Source: Affinibrenneria salicis (GTDB lineage: Bacteria; Pseudomonadota; Gammaproteobacteria; Enterobacterales; Enterobacteriaceae). Taken from it: DNA of 64,000 nucleotides. Made by a program: the position numbers and the translations under genes. Location of the stretch: NCBI RefSeq assembly GCF_008710095.1, contig NZ_VYKJ01000013.1:1-64000 (forward strand). Reading direction: 5' to 3'. Position 1 is the first letter of the stretch; every line of letters starts with the position of its first letter. The notes under the pieces are model-generated. The model searched no databases. It was not told the DNA's origin and was given only the letters and a program-made list of their open reading frames with translations. Positions 1-7,820 of the stretch are shown one piece after another.

Positions 1-65
1 CCGCTTTCGAGCAGTAACGCTACAGCCCTGCGCTTGAACTCTGGGGTATATTGTTGTCTCGTCAT
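1..65 (-). CDS. IS3-family transposase OrfA, N-terminal part (runs off left edge)
   Basis: The minus strand from 65 reads MTRQQYTPEFKRRAVALLLE, the typical start of the small helix-turn-helix protein (HTH_Tnp_1/Transposase_8) of IS3-family elements, which binds the element ends and is usually extended by frameshift into the DDE transposase. Only about 21 codons are inside the window. A GAGG-type ribosome site precedes the ATG. The element sits inside an integrase gene (125-799), so it is a later insertion. The family call is firm; the exact IS cannot be named from this fragment. Confidence 0.75.
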   Translation of the reverse strand, partial: MTRQQYTPEFKRRAVALLLES

Positions 66-127
66 AGTGACCTCGCTTTCGTTGACTGATTTGAAAACAA
101 GGTGGGCGCTAAATCAAGGACAGATCA
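1..127 (-). mobile_element. Left part of an IS3-family insertion sequence
   Basis: The sequence right of the OrfA start up to about 127 is the leader and terminal repeat of the element. Read on the minus strand the end is TGATCTGTCCTTG, and IS3 elements typically end in TG...CA. The neighbouring integrase matches the intact paralogue at 11587-12855 up to Gly-Arg-Glu and then stops at a TGA that is the first triplet of the IS. This places the junction at 127/128 within a base or two. The rest of the element is outside the window. Confidence 0.65.
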
Positions 128-799
128 TTCCCGTCCTTGATGATAGCCGTCAATACGTTCCAGTAGTTCCGGCAGACGCTCCAGCGGCAGGGCCGGATAA
201 TGGCGTCTAACCGGCGGAGCCGTTACGCCGACCAGATTCAACGCCGGGTTGTTTTCAATCCATCCTTGCTGAACCGCGTAACGCATAATATTGCACAGAT
301 GCTGCCGTGCGCGGGAGGCCACCTCTAGCAAACCTTTTTCCTCAATACCTTTCAGGAGGGCAGTGAAGTGTCGGGTTTTCAGTTCCGTTATCGGCTGATT
401 ACTGATCACCGGAAAAACATGATTGTTCAGGCTGGCAAGCAGGCGAGCGGCATGGTTCTCCGACCAGGTTCTGTTGCTTTTATGCCAGCTCAGCGCAACG
501 GTCTTGAAACTCTTTGCTGGTGAACGCGCTGCCTTTTCAGCGGCTCGTTGCTGCGCCGGGTTGATATTCTGCACCAGTAGTTTGCGGAGTACATCACGTT
601 TCTGTCGTGCTTCCGACAAACTGATTAACGGATAGGCGCCCAGCGCTATGCGGGTTTCTTTGCCACCGAAATAGTACCTGAAGTACCAGAGACGTGAACC
701 TGTAGGTTTAACGTGGAGATATAGACCGTGTGAATCGGATAGTTTTATGGGGGTAACGGGAAGTTTTAAGTTGCGGATTTTCGTGTCGTTTAGGGACAT
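125..799 (-). pseudogene. P4-type tyrosine integrase, C-terminal half removed by IS insertion
   Basis: This 224-residue remnant has the N-terminal arm-binding domain (DUF4102-like, start MSLNDTKIRNLKL) and the core-binding SAM-like domain. It aligns almost residue for residue with the first 224 residues of the intact integrase at 11587-12855. It ends at the IS3 junction, so the catalytic domain with the R-H-R-H-Y residues is missing here. It lies next to a copy of the tRNA-Asn 3' end (959-976), as an integrase normally does at its own attachment site. I infer it belonged to a second island in tandem with the first. It should be inactive unless a partner fragment lies beyond the IS. Confidence 0.9.
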
Positions 800-958
800 A
801 TGCGGGTCACTCCGTTATCGAACTGGAAAGACCCCAAATCTGACCACCATTTTTCCCGATGCGGAGGGAAAACTAGAAACGCATCGGGAAGACTTTCCAC
901 GCTAACCTATTGAATCTGAATCACATAGGGATTCGCAAAGTGGCATGAAAACAAGAAT

Positions 959-976
959 TTGGCTCCTCTGACTGGG
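959..976. repeat. Island attachment-site copy (tRNA-Asn 3'-end repeat)
   Basis: TTGGCTCCTCTGACTGGG is identical to 13016-13033, the 3' end of tRNA-Asn read on the plus strand. The bases between this repeat and the truncated integrase also resemble those between tRNA-Asn and the intact integrase. It is the outer junction of the 12-kb island and at the same time the inner junction of a second island to the left. Confidence 0.85.
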
Positions 977-1232
977 ATCGCCTTTGCCAGTAACTGGCTA
1001 ATGAAAAAGCTAAATCAGAATTCTCTCGCTGTCAAGACCCCCAGAATGACCACCAATTAATCATAAGTGCTATCTGGTAGACCTGTAATCCCCACCAACC
1101 TGACCTCACACTCTTACAAAGTGTTAGCTGATAAAAAATCTCGTGTATTCGTCAGGGATATGGCTTGCAGAATAGATACATGAGTGATACATATATATCA
1201 ACATTGTTATTCCTTACTGGTGGTGTGCCCTT

Positions 1233-1742
1233 ATGAACCAGACAGACCTGCGCTTGATGAACATCCTCGGAGCCTTCTGTTTCTCGGTATCCGATCGTGT
1301 TTCAGCAGCGACCAATGAGGCGCTTGGTATGAATGCATCATATCCATCTGCGTTGGTTCAAATTGGGTTGTTCTCTAACCAGCTTAGTAGCCTGGAGTCC
1401 GCCCTCTCTATGGGGCAGTCGGCAGCGACGAGGCTTGTACAGCGCCTGGAAGAGATGGGGTACGTCTACAAGAAGCGCTCTCCTACTGATAGCAGAGCCT
1501 CAACATTGCATCTGACTGATAAAGGCATGGAAGAAATGCAAAGCATCGTACAGGAGCGATATAAGGTTCTTGGTCAGATCATTTCTCCATTAAGTAGTCA
1601 GGAGCAGACAGTTTTTTTGGGGCTTGTTTCAAAAATACTGGAAGGTACTGTCAAAGATCGCCAAACATCAGATTCAGTTTGTAGGCTTTGTGATCTGACT
1701 TCTTGTCCTCAAGAGTGTTGTCCAGCCGAACCTTTTAAATAG
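1233..1742 (+). CDS. MarR-family winged-helix regulator with Cys-rich tail
   Basis: A 169-residue MarR protein. It has N-terminal dimer helices, a winged HTH at about residues 55-105 (MGQSAATRLVQRLEEMGYV, then a wing with KRSPTDSRA), and C-terminal dimer helices. The last 20 residues contain six cysteines in the pattern CRLC-D-C-CC (residues about 150-162), which could bind a metal or sense oxidants or electrophiles; this is inference. It is followed 32 bp later by an EamA exporter on the same strand and probably controls it. The leader upstream is A+T-rich, and the ribosome site at 1219-1226 is weak. Confidence 0.8.
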   Translation: MNQTDLRLMNILGAFCFSVSDRVSAATNEALGMNASYPSALVQIGLFSNQLSSLESALSMGQSAATRLVQRLEEMGYVYKKRSPTDSRASTLHLTDKGMEEMQSIVQERYKVLGQIISPLSSQEQTVFLGLVSKILEGTVKDRQTSDSVCRLCDLTSCPQECCPAEPFK

Positions 1743-1774
1743 ATATTATTAATTTTAAAAATATTGGATGAATA

Positions 1775-2677
1775 ATGATGTCAAATGTTCATATAAGGGG
1801 CGTTGTGTCTGCTATTCTTGCGGCTCTGTGCTGGGGAATGGCTTTAGTAATGTCAAAGGGAGTGCTGGTATCCTTCCCTCCACTGCTTCTTTTATTAATA
1901 CAGCTTGCCTCAAGTGTTATATTTATATGGAGCATTATATTCTTCAATAAAATCACTATTCCGGATATCAGGGCATTAAAAAAAGTAAGTGCTCTTGGGT
2001 TGTTTGAGCCATTTTTGACCTATATGCTGGTTCTTATAGGACTAACTTATACAAGAGCTTCTGATGCAGCCTTATTGCAATCTTTAGAATCTATTTTTAT
2101 AGTAATGCTTGCAGCTCTATTGTTTAAAGAGAAAGTCAGTGGGTTATTTGTTTTTCTATCGTTATTTATATTGTCCGGTCTCTATTTTTCTGTTGGTGGC
2201 AATTTAAAAGGATTGATGAGTAACGGCATGATCGGGAATTTACTGATCGTTACCGGAATGTTCAGTGCGGCGGTGTATGTGGTGTTAACATCACGCTCTA
2301 TAGCCGCAGCTGATGCTATTGTTATTGTGGCTTATCAGCAAATTGTTGCACTTGTGGCAACTACGATAGTTTTTTCTGGAGAATATCTGTTTACCGACTA
2401 TTCTGTTTCATCTCCATCAATTGGTATTGTTATTTTTGCTATCATATCAGGAATTTTTCAATATGCATTAGCATTTACATTTTACTTAACCGCATTGAAA
2501 CACATAAGTGCGGGACTGGCCGGGATGTTTCTGAACCTTGTGCCTGTTTTTGGTATCGTGGGTGCATATCTGTTTCTTAGTGAAAAGATGGAAGGCACTC
2601 AGATAGCCGGAAGTGTTATTACAATCTTTGCTTTGCTCATGATGAGCATATTATCAGGTAAGACGGGTGAAAGTTAA
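1775..2677 (+). CDS. EamA/DMT-superfamily transporter
   Basis: A 300-residue inner-membrane protein with about ten hydrophobic segments in two EamA repeats (residues about 8-140 and 155-292), the usual layout of drug/metabolite exporters such as RhaT or YdcZ-like carriers. Second-repeat features include the Pro-rich LNLVPVFGIVGAYLFLSEK stretch typical of the family. It lies between a MarR regulator and an unknown soluble protein, all codirectional with short gaps, so it probably exports a substrate or product handled by the next gene. ATG at 1775 or 1778 could be used. A+T-rich, suggesting transfer. Confidence 0.85.
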   Translation: MMSNVHIRGVVSAILAALCWGMALVMSKGVLVSFPPLLLLLIQLASSVIFIWSIIFFNKITIPDIRALKKVSALGLFEPFLTYMLVLIGLTYTRASDAALLQSLESIFIVMLAALLFKEKVSGLFVFLSLFILSGLYFSVGGNLKGLMSNGMIGNLLIVTGMFSAAVYVVLTSRSIAAADAIVIVAYQQIVALVATTIVFSGEYLFTDYSVSSPSIGIVIFAIISGIFQYALAFTFYLTALKHISAGLAGMFLNLVPVFGIVGAYLFLSEKMEGTQIAGSVITIFALLMMSILSGKTGES

Positions 2678-2713
2678 AATGTGATGTTGTAAAATGTCTG
2701 CGAGGTAAATAAT

Positions 2714-3766
2714 ATGGAACTCAGAGAATTACTCGGTAACATGCCGAGGAGCGATCTTGACTCTTTTGGCAAAGATATTGATAAAACGAATGAGCTTCTT
2801 TTTAGTGAACCGGATAAAGAGAAGAAGAAAGAAATTCTTTTCGATTGGGTGAAGCGGTTTCAACCGTGTATGCTGGGGCGCTTAGGAGCGGGTAAGAAGC
2901 AGCATATCAATATTTCCGTTTATGTTATCGATGACAACGATGTGAAAAAAGGAGATGAATATCTTCATAATTATCTTCAGGATTGCCGTCATGACTGGAA
3001 ACGACGCAGCGCTAAAGGAGAAAGCGATGCTGTGTTGTATTTCTTCAATATAAAAGAACTGGCTACTGCCGCTCCATCAGATCTTTTGGTTGAAGCATTT
3101 GAAAAATTATCCAATTTCATCTTCCATGAATACGCGCCGATACATACGGATGTTATCTATACCGAAGCAGCTCCATTGGAAATGGATGGAAAGATGTTTC
3201 TTTATAAAGCTGGAATAAATTTCTTCCATACTGCGGCCCACCTTACGGCTAACCACGATCGCCGTGTGCCGGGAGGCGCAATTATCTCAATTAACTCTGT
3301 TGGACATTATGCAAACAATCTTATCCGAATGGGATTGTTCCCTGATTTAGAAACGGCTGTCAGTCATATACAAAAACTGGCATGGCAGTCCATAGGTAAA
3401 GGTGGTTTCAGTGCTGGAGGGAAAGATAGCTCTACCAGTTGGCATAACATTGATCCTGAAAACACCTGCCCTTTTCATCAGCGACCAGGTAACGTTCCTG
3501 ATAATTTCTCCATTAAAAACTATACGGCGAAATACCATACAGATATATTGATCCCAGATCGTCTTACCCGGAGTTTAAGTGAAATTGATGACGAGAAATT
3601 TGAAAAGTGGAAATGGTTAACGATAGAATACTTTACAGCACAACAGTATGAGTTAGGTTGTATTGATTTTGGGATGTTTCATGGGTATCGGGTTGACTTT
3701 GAAGCTATAGACTTTAATCCATTTCCACCAATCAAGGCGGTTAACTCTCCTGACCTGATTTATTAA
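2714..3766 (+). CDS. Unrecognised 350-residue soluble protein, possibly YqcI/YcgG-like
   Basis: The start is supported by GAGGT 10 bases upstream. No signal peptide or membrane segment is visible. Conserved-looking patches are FQPCMLGR near residue 52, a DAVLYFFN strand, NHDRRVPGG near residue 180, SINSVGHY, and a CPFH motif near residue 257. The PC..G patch and CPF motif faintly recall the YqcI/YcgG family, some members of which are heme-dependent N-oxygenases of guanidino or amino groups, but I cannot establish this. Third gene of the MarR-EamA set, so it may make or modify what EamA exports. Function unknown. Confidence 0.6.
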   Translation: MELRELLGNMPRSDLDSFGKDIDKTNELLFSEPDKEKKKEILFDWVKRFQPCMLGRLGAGKKQHINISVYVIDDNDVKKGDEYLHNYLQDCRHDWKRRSAKGESDAVLYFFNIKELATAAPSDLLVEAFEKLSNFIFHEYAPIHTDVIYTEAAPLEMDGKMFLYKAGINFFHTAAHLTANHDRRVPGGAIISINSVGHYANNLIRMGLFPDLETAVSHIQKLAWQSIGKGGFSAGGKDSSTSWHNIDPENTCPFHQRPGNVPDNFSIKNYTAKYHTDILIPDRLTRSLSEIDDEKFEKWKWLTIEYFTAQQYELGCIDFGMFHGYRVDFEAIDFNPFPPIKAVNSPDLIY

Positions 3767-3808
3767 TTTTTAAGTTAAATACGTAAGACTCTTAGTTCGG
3801 GAGGAATT

Positions 3809-3831
3809 CTCCCTACCAGTAAGATAGGGAG
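3809..3831 (+). terminator. Possible terminator hairpin after the MarR-EamA cassette
   Basis: CTCCCTA (3809-3815) pairs with TAGGGAG (3825-3831) over a 9-base loop, followed by ATCTTAATTTATTT. It lies 43 bp after the stop of the preceding gene. The T-run is broken, so it is a weak intrinsic terminator at best. Confidence 0.4.
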
Positions 3832-4054
3832 ATCTTAATTTATTTCTTTGTCTGCAACTTCATTTATCATCTTTAACTGATGGTATTATTTGCAAACTAT
3901 ATAATCAGAACTGCAGATGCGATAAATTTAACTAAATAACTCTGGTATCACGGATCTAATAGCAACAGCTTAAGAGGTGTAACTGAGACGTAGCGAAGTG
4001 AGCACCAAACAGACACGGCTCAGGAGTGGAAACGAGTCAAAAACAGCCATACGA

Positions 4055-4167
4055 CCCAAACCCCAAACCCCAAACCCCAAACCCCAAACCCCAAACCCCA
4101 AACCCCAAACCCCAAACCCCAAACCCCAAACCCCAAACCCCAAACCCCAAACCCCAAACCCCAAACC
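4055..4167. repeat. Perfect CCCCAAA heptamer tandem array (15 full units plus partial ends)
   Basis: From 4061 to 4165 the plus strand is exactly fifteen CCCCAAA units, with a partial CCCAAA before and CC after. The minus strand is (TTTGGGG)n, which could form G-quadruplexes and resembles ciliate telomere repeats. Open frames through it encode only PNPKPQT-type repeats and are artefacts of the array. It lies about 230 bp upstream of the ardC-like gene, so effects on that promoter are possible but unproven. Confidence 0.97.
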
Positions 4168-4398
4168 TGTTTCACCACTGCGGAGTAAGGGGTGCTACGC
4201 CCGGTTATGCAGGGGCTGATTTTTCTCCCGTGTGCTTTTCGTTCCCGTATTTGCTTCCGGTTAATCGTTTCCCGTTGCAACCCGTCCCGCAAGGGTGAAG
4301 TACACGCATGCTGCGCCCCTGCGGGCCAGAACGACGCCGGGAAAACGAACCGTCAGGCGATACGAAGACGAAAATCACACCACTGACGGAGAAAAACC
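4168..4398 (+). promoter_or_regulatory. Structured leader of the ardC-like gene
   Basis: This 230-bp stretch between the heptamer array and the gene holds several short GC-rich inverted sequences, for example CCGCAAGG around 4291 and CCCTGCGGGCC around 4317. It ends in a GACGGAGAAAAACC ribosome site. It resembles the leader regions of antirestriction genes on conjugative elements. I could not fix a -35/-10 pair. Confidence 0.35.
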
Positions 4399-5349
4399 AT
4401 GACTATATCCCTGCATAACCAGACTACCGCCCCTAACCCCGTAGCGGCGACCAGCGTATCGTCGCTGGAGCACTCAGGCTCCTCAAAAACGAAAGGGTTG
4501 AAAAGCCGGACTGATATTTATCAGACCGTGACAGACAGCATCATTGAAGCGCTGGAAGCGGGTGTAAAACCGTGGTCCTGCCCGTGGCAGCGCATACCGG
4601 GTATGTCTGGTCTGCCATCCAATTACGCTACCGGCGTGGCCTACAGCGGGATGAATATCATGCTGCTGTGGTGCAGTGCCTCAAAACAGGGGTTCAGTGA
4701 TCCGCGCTGGATGACATACAAACAATGTCAGACCGCTGGCGGTCAGGTACGTAAGGGGGAGCGCGGAACAACCGCTATTTTCTACACCACGCTGGAGAAA
4801 GAAAACGACGAAGGTGAAACAGAACATATCCCGATGCTGAAAACCTTCATGGTATTTAACCTTGACCAGATTGACGGTCTGCCCGTGACGGAGGAAACAG
4901 GAGCAGAAGTCCCCGCCGCTACGTTTGACCCGTTACCGCAGGCAGAAGCGCTTTTCCGCCGCAGCGGTGCAAAAATCATTGAGAAGGGGCAGAATGCGTT
5001 CTTCATGCCCGCCACGGATGAAATCTGGCTGCCTGAGCGCCATCTGTTTAACGATGCGGCTAACTTTTATGCCACCGGCCTGCATGAACTGGTTCACTGG
5101 ACCGGGGCAAAAGCCCGCCTTGACCGTGAAATGAAAGGGAAATTTGGCAGTGAGAGTTACGCTTTCGAGGAATTGTGCGCGGAACTCGGCAGTGCTTTTC
5201 TGATGGCTGATTTGGGGATTAAAGGCGAGGTTCAGCACGAGAGTTATATTGCGTCCTGGTTGCAGGCACTGAAAAACGATAAACGTTATATTTTCAGGGC
5301 GGCCAGTGCGGCATCTAAAGCGCACCGTTATCTGATGGATAAGAAATGA
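4399..5349 (+). CDS. ArdC-type antirestriction protein (ssDNA-binding plus zincin domain)
   Basis: A 316-residue protein. Residues about 35-165 match the ArdC N-terminal domain (DUF1738) with PWSCPWQR and the GVAYSGMN stretch. Residues about 190-315 are a zincin-like metallopeptidase with HELVHWTG (HExxH) and the downstream glutamate in YAFEELCAEL. Known ArdC proteins of plasmids and integrative elements bind single-stranded DNA and protect incoming DNA from restriction. The N-terminal 30 residues are low-complexity. It stands alone, preceded by the heptamer array and followed by hairpin-rich DNA, as on mobile elements. The three zinc ligands look intact. Confidence 0.88.
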   Translation: MTISLHNQTTAPNPVAATSVSSLEHSGSSKTKGLKSRTDIYQTVTDSIIEALEAGVKPWSCPWQRIPGMSGLPSNYATGVAYSGMNIMLLWCSASKQGFSDPRWMTYKQCQTAGGQVRKGERGTTAIFYTTLEKENDEGETEHIPMLKTFMVFNLDQIDGLPVTEETGAEVPAATFDPLPQAEALFRRSGAKIIEKGQNAFFMPATDEIWLPERHLFNDAANFYATGLHELVHWTGAKARLDREMKGKFGSESYAFEELCAELGSAFLMADLGIKGEVQHESYIASWLQALKNDKRYIFRAASAASKAHRYLMDKK

Positions 5350-6364
5350 GTATAACATAAGGTGCTGCAAGGGAATGCGGCTTTAGCCTTATATCGGGTC
5401 GGACAGGATGAGAGATATTCCAGGAGATATTATTTTTTTCCTGAGAATATTCCGGGCATCTCATACCCGGAATATTCTCAGGCTGCGGGCGCGGGCGGCA
5501 AAGAGCCCGCGCATCCCGTAAGTCTCTTCCGTGGCAGTTCGCCCTATGCCATTGCCCCGCTCATTCGGACCACGATATGGGGCGAATGGACAGGGCGAAC
5601 CTTATAAAATCCCGGTGTTGTTTTTTCCACGAAAACGGACGCGCCACGGATACCTGTTTTCATGCTGACACAGGCGTTGACTATGGGCGTCGCGGATGGA
5701 CGTCAGACCCCACGCCCACTGGAGACGCCCACAGATGACGTCCATGAACCGGTTGCCCGCATCCTGCGGTCATGCCCGTTATCCACGCTTTCAGAAAACA
5801 GCCGACCGGTGGTCGTCCGTCCCCTGAAACGCCCGCATGACGGGCAACGGCGTGTGCCATGTCGTTCGGGCTGAACGCCCTTACTGCATGTCACATGGGG
5901 GTAATGTCGTGGCTGGACGCCGCGCCAAAACCCCCAGGGTCAAAGGCGGCACACCGTCGCACGCTACGCGCGACCAACCCCTTTAAGACGCTGCGTTTAG
6001 CCTGTTTTTTCTTTTCCTCGCGAGCTCGGAGCGAAAAAACGGGAACGCTGCTTTAAAGGGGTTGGTCGCGCCTGGTCGGCAATATTCCCCGTGGGCGGGA
6101 AATATTACCTGGCTTGACGGTGTGCGGGGCAGGCCCCCCACAAAAACCGGCACGTGGGCGTGCCTTTTTGCTCGCCGGGGCGGCAAAATTTTTGCGGCTC
6201 CCCCCGGCCTGCTCAATTCGCTTCGGGCGAATGTTCGCAGGTGGGCGCGGTGCCTGAAAATTAACAATTCCTCCGGAACTGAATTTTCTGTCCACGCTCC
6301 ACTTGCTTATTTTTACGGCTTAACAATTTCTTTGAAATTGAAGCCAAAAATCAGCAAGCCTTAA
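5350..6364. other. Hairpin-rich non-coding stretch after ardC
   Basis: I see no convincing gene here. Inverted repeats are dense: GTTCGCCCT/AGGGCGAAC at 5537-5545 and 5592-5600, GACGTC-type copies near 5698 and 5738, a 10-bp pair GCACACCGTC/GACGGTGTGC at 5949-5958 and 6117-6126, a perfect 19-bp pair nested inside it, and AATATTCCCCG/CGGGAAATATT at 6081-6106. This could be a transfer origin, a single-strand promoter region or decayed plasmid DNA. No relaxase gene is near. Confidence 0.5.
5968..6071. repeat. Perfect 19-bp inverted repeat with 66-bp loop
   Basis: The left arm 5968-5986 (starts GCGCGACCAACCCC) is the exact reverse complement of 6053-6071. Shorter imperfect pairing continues inside the loop (CCTGTTTTTTC against GAAAAAACGGG). 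It lies inside a further 10-bp pair, giving a nested cruciform. Confidence 0.9.
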
Positions 6365-6662
6365 CACCATCGTCTGAAATCTCAGTGCATTATTTTTTTC
6401 GTCATAAATCGAAAAGCATGCTCATATTCGCTTTTTTGTGTTTCATTAACATCTCTATTATCGATTAAATACTGATGTAAATCAAAAATATCCCCCCCTT
6501 AACATGAGAGGTTTTGTTGTTCTTCACTTATGCCCTGTACTTATAGCAATAACTTCAGTTTTGCTTTCTGTGCAAAACAATTATGCCCGTTTTGTGTATT
6601 CCTCAATGAGTGACTGTTACATAGAGTAAATGTGCCTTCCCAATTGTTTTGAGGATTCTGAT
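6365..6662 (+). promoter_or_regulatory. A+T-rich promoter region of the thioester reductase operon
   Basis: About 300 bp of A+T-rich DNA without a gene lies upstream of 6663. It ends in a TGAGGATTCTGAT ribosome site for the ATG at 6663. A LysR-type operator (T-N11-A) probably lies here because a LysR regulator closes the cluster, but I cannot single one out. Confidence 0.4.
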
Positions 6663-7805
6663 ATGCACAGCAAGAAAAATGTATTATTAACAGGTGCGAC
6701 GGGTTTCATTGGTTCATATCTGCTGGCTGATCTTCTGGAGAATAAAGATATCGGGAGGATTTATATTCTTTCCCGGAAAGTGGATAAAAATAATGAAAAG
6801 GAAAGATTGTTCACCGCATTTGAAAAATTTTCGGTGCCAGGCCATGAACGACTGGCAGCGGCAACCAATATATCAGTCATTGAAGGCGATATTACGCAGC
6901 CCCGCCTGGGTATATCCGATGCCGCTTTTGAAGAACTCTGTTCAGAGGTGGATGTTATTCACCATATTGCGGCACGTGTCAATCACATCCGACCATATGA
7001 AGTGCTAAAAGCGCCCAATGTGGACAGTGTCGCAGATATCATCAGCATCGCTCAGAAAGGTCGGGATAAAATCATTAATTTTGTTTCAACGTTAGGGTCT
7101 GCGGCTAAAAAGGACAAGGATGGTCGTTATGTTGAGGCCTTTCCGGGTAATGCCGTTCTTAACTCTGACATGGGGTATTTGCTTTCGAAATGGGAATCTG
7201 AGCGTCTTCTGGAGAAATTTCAGGATCAGGGTGGAAAAGTTAATCTTTTCCGGCTCGGTTATATTTCAGGTCACAGCCATACAGGTGCTTCGCTTTTTGC
7301 CGATAACCAGTTTATGCTGTTTATCAAAAGCTGTATTCAACTGGGTTACGCCCCGGTTCTCCCCAGAATGATTAATTTCACTCCTGTCGATTACACCACA
7401 GCCATCATGGCTCAATCCAGGTATATGTCAGAAGGGGGAGATGTTCTCAATCTGTTTAACTATTCCGGACTTATCAGTTGGGAAGACATTGTTTCATGGC
7501 TGAACTTACGTGGGTATAAAATTGAGACTACGGAATTTTATGACTGGCAGAAAAAACTTCTGGCGGATAATGAAAGTAATGCACTCTTCCGTTTTCTTCC
7601 ACTTTATGGCGTTGATGGCTCTCATGATAAGATCCTCAGGTTTGGCCGTGAAATTGATAAGTTTGATTTCCATAATACGATGGCGGCGACTGAGCGCCTG
7701 GCCTATAAATTACCTGCTTTGAGATACGAATTACTGGATACCTATTTAAGGTATCTACAGTCAGTTGATTTTTTACCAGTACCTCACGCTGTAAATGCTG
7801 CTTAA
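6663..7805 (+). CDS. Stand-alone thioester reductase-like SDR (Lys2/Car R-domain type)
   Basis: A 380-residue extended short-chain dehydrogenase. It has the NADP-binding GATGFIG motif at residues 10-16, Ser of FVSTLGS, and Tyr-Lys in GYLLSKW (Y-x3-K). The spacing and the VIEGDIT and IHHIAARVNH patches match thioester reductase domains that release NRPS/PKS or CoA-bound acyl chains as aldehydes or alcohols. Usually this domain is fused to adenylation and carrier domains; here it is alone, so an acyl-CoA or a separate carrier protein would be the substrate. I prefer the ATG at 6663 (GAGG upstream) to an in-frame ATG at 6630. First gene of a three-gene operon. Confidence 0.82.
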   Translation: MHSKKNVLLTGATGFIGSYLLADLLENKDIGRIYILSRKVDKNNEKERLFTAFEKFSVPGHERLAAATNISVIEGDITQPRLGISDAAFEELCSEVDVIHHIAARVNHIRPYEVLKAPNVDSVADIISIAQKGRDKIINFVSTLGSAAKKDKDGRYVEAFPGNAVLNSDMGYLLSKWESERLLEKFQDQGGKVNLFRLGYISGHSHTGASLFADNQFMLFIKSCIQLGYAPVLPRMINFTPVDYTTAIMAQSRYMSEGGDVLNLFNYSGLISWEDIVSWLNLRGYKIETTEFYDWQKKLLADNESNALFRFLPLYGVDGSHDKILRFGREIDKFDFHNTMAATERLAYKLPALRYELLDTYLRYLQSVDFLPVPHAVNAA

Positions 7806-7820
7806 ACAGGTCTGATATTT

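Noticed and set aside
4055..4167. CRISPR array
   Set aside because: The units are 7 bp and contiguous without spacers.
3970..4298. Several open frames through the heptamer array on both strands (Pro-Asn-Pro-Lys-Pro-Gln-Thr or Phe-Gly-Val-Trp-Gly-Leu-Gly repeats)
   Set aside because: A 7-bp unit without stops keeps the frames open automatically; no ribosome site or family supports translation.
5362..6364. Several 60-100 codon frames after ardC
   Set aside because: They run through inverted repeats, have no ribosome sites and overlap on both strands.
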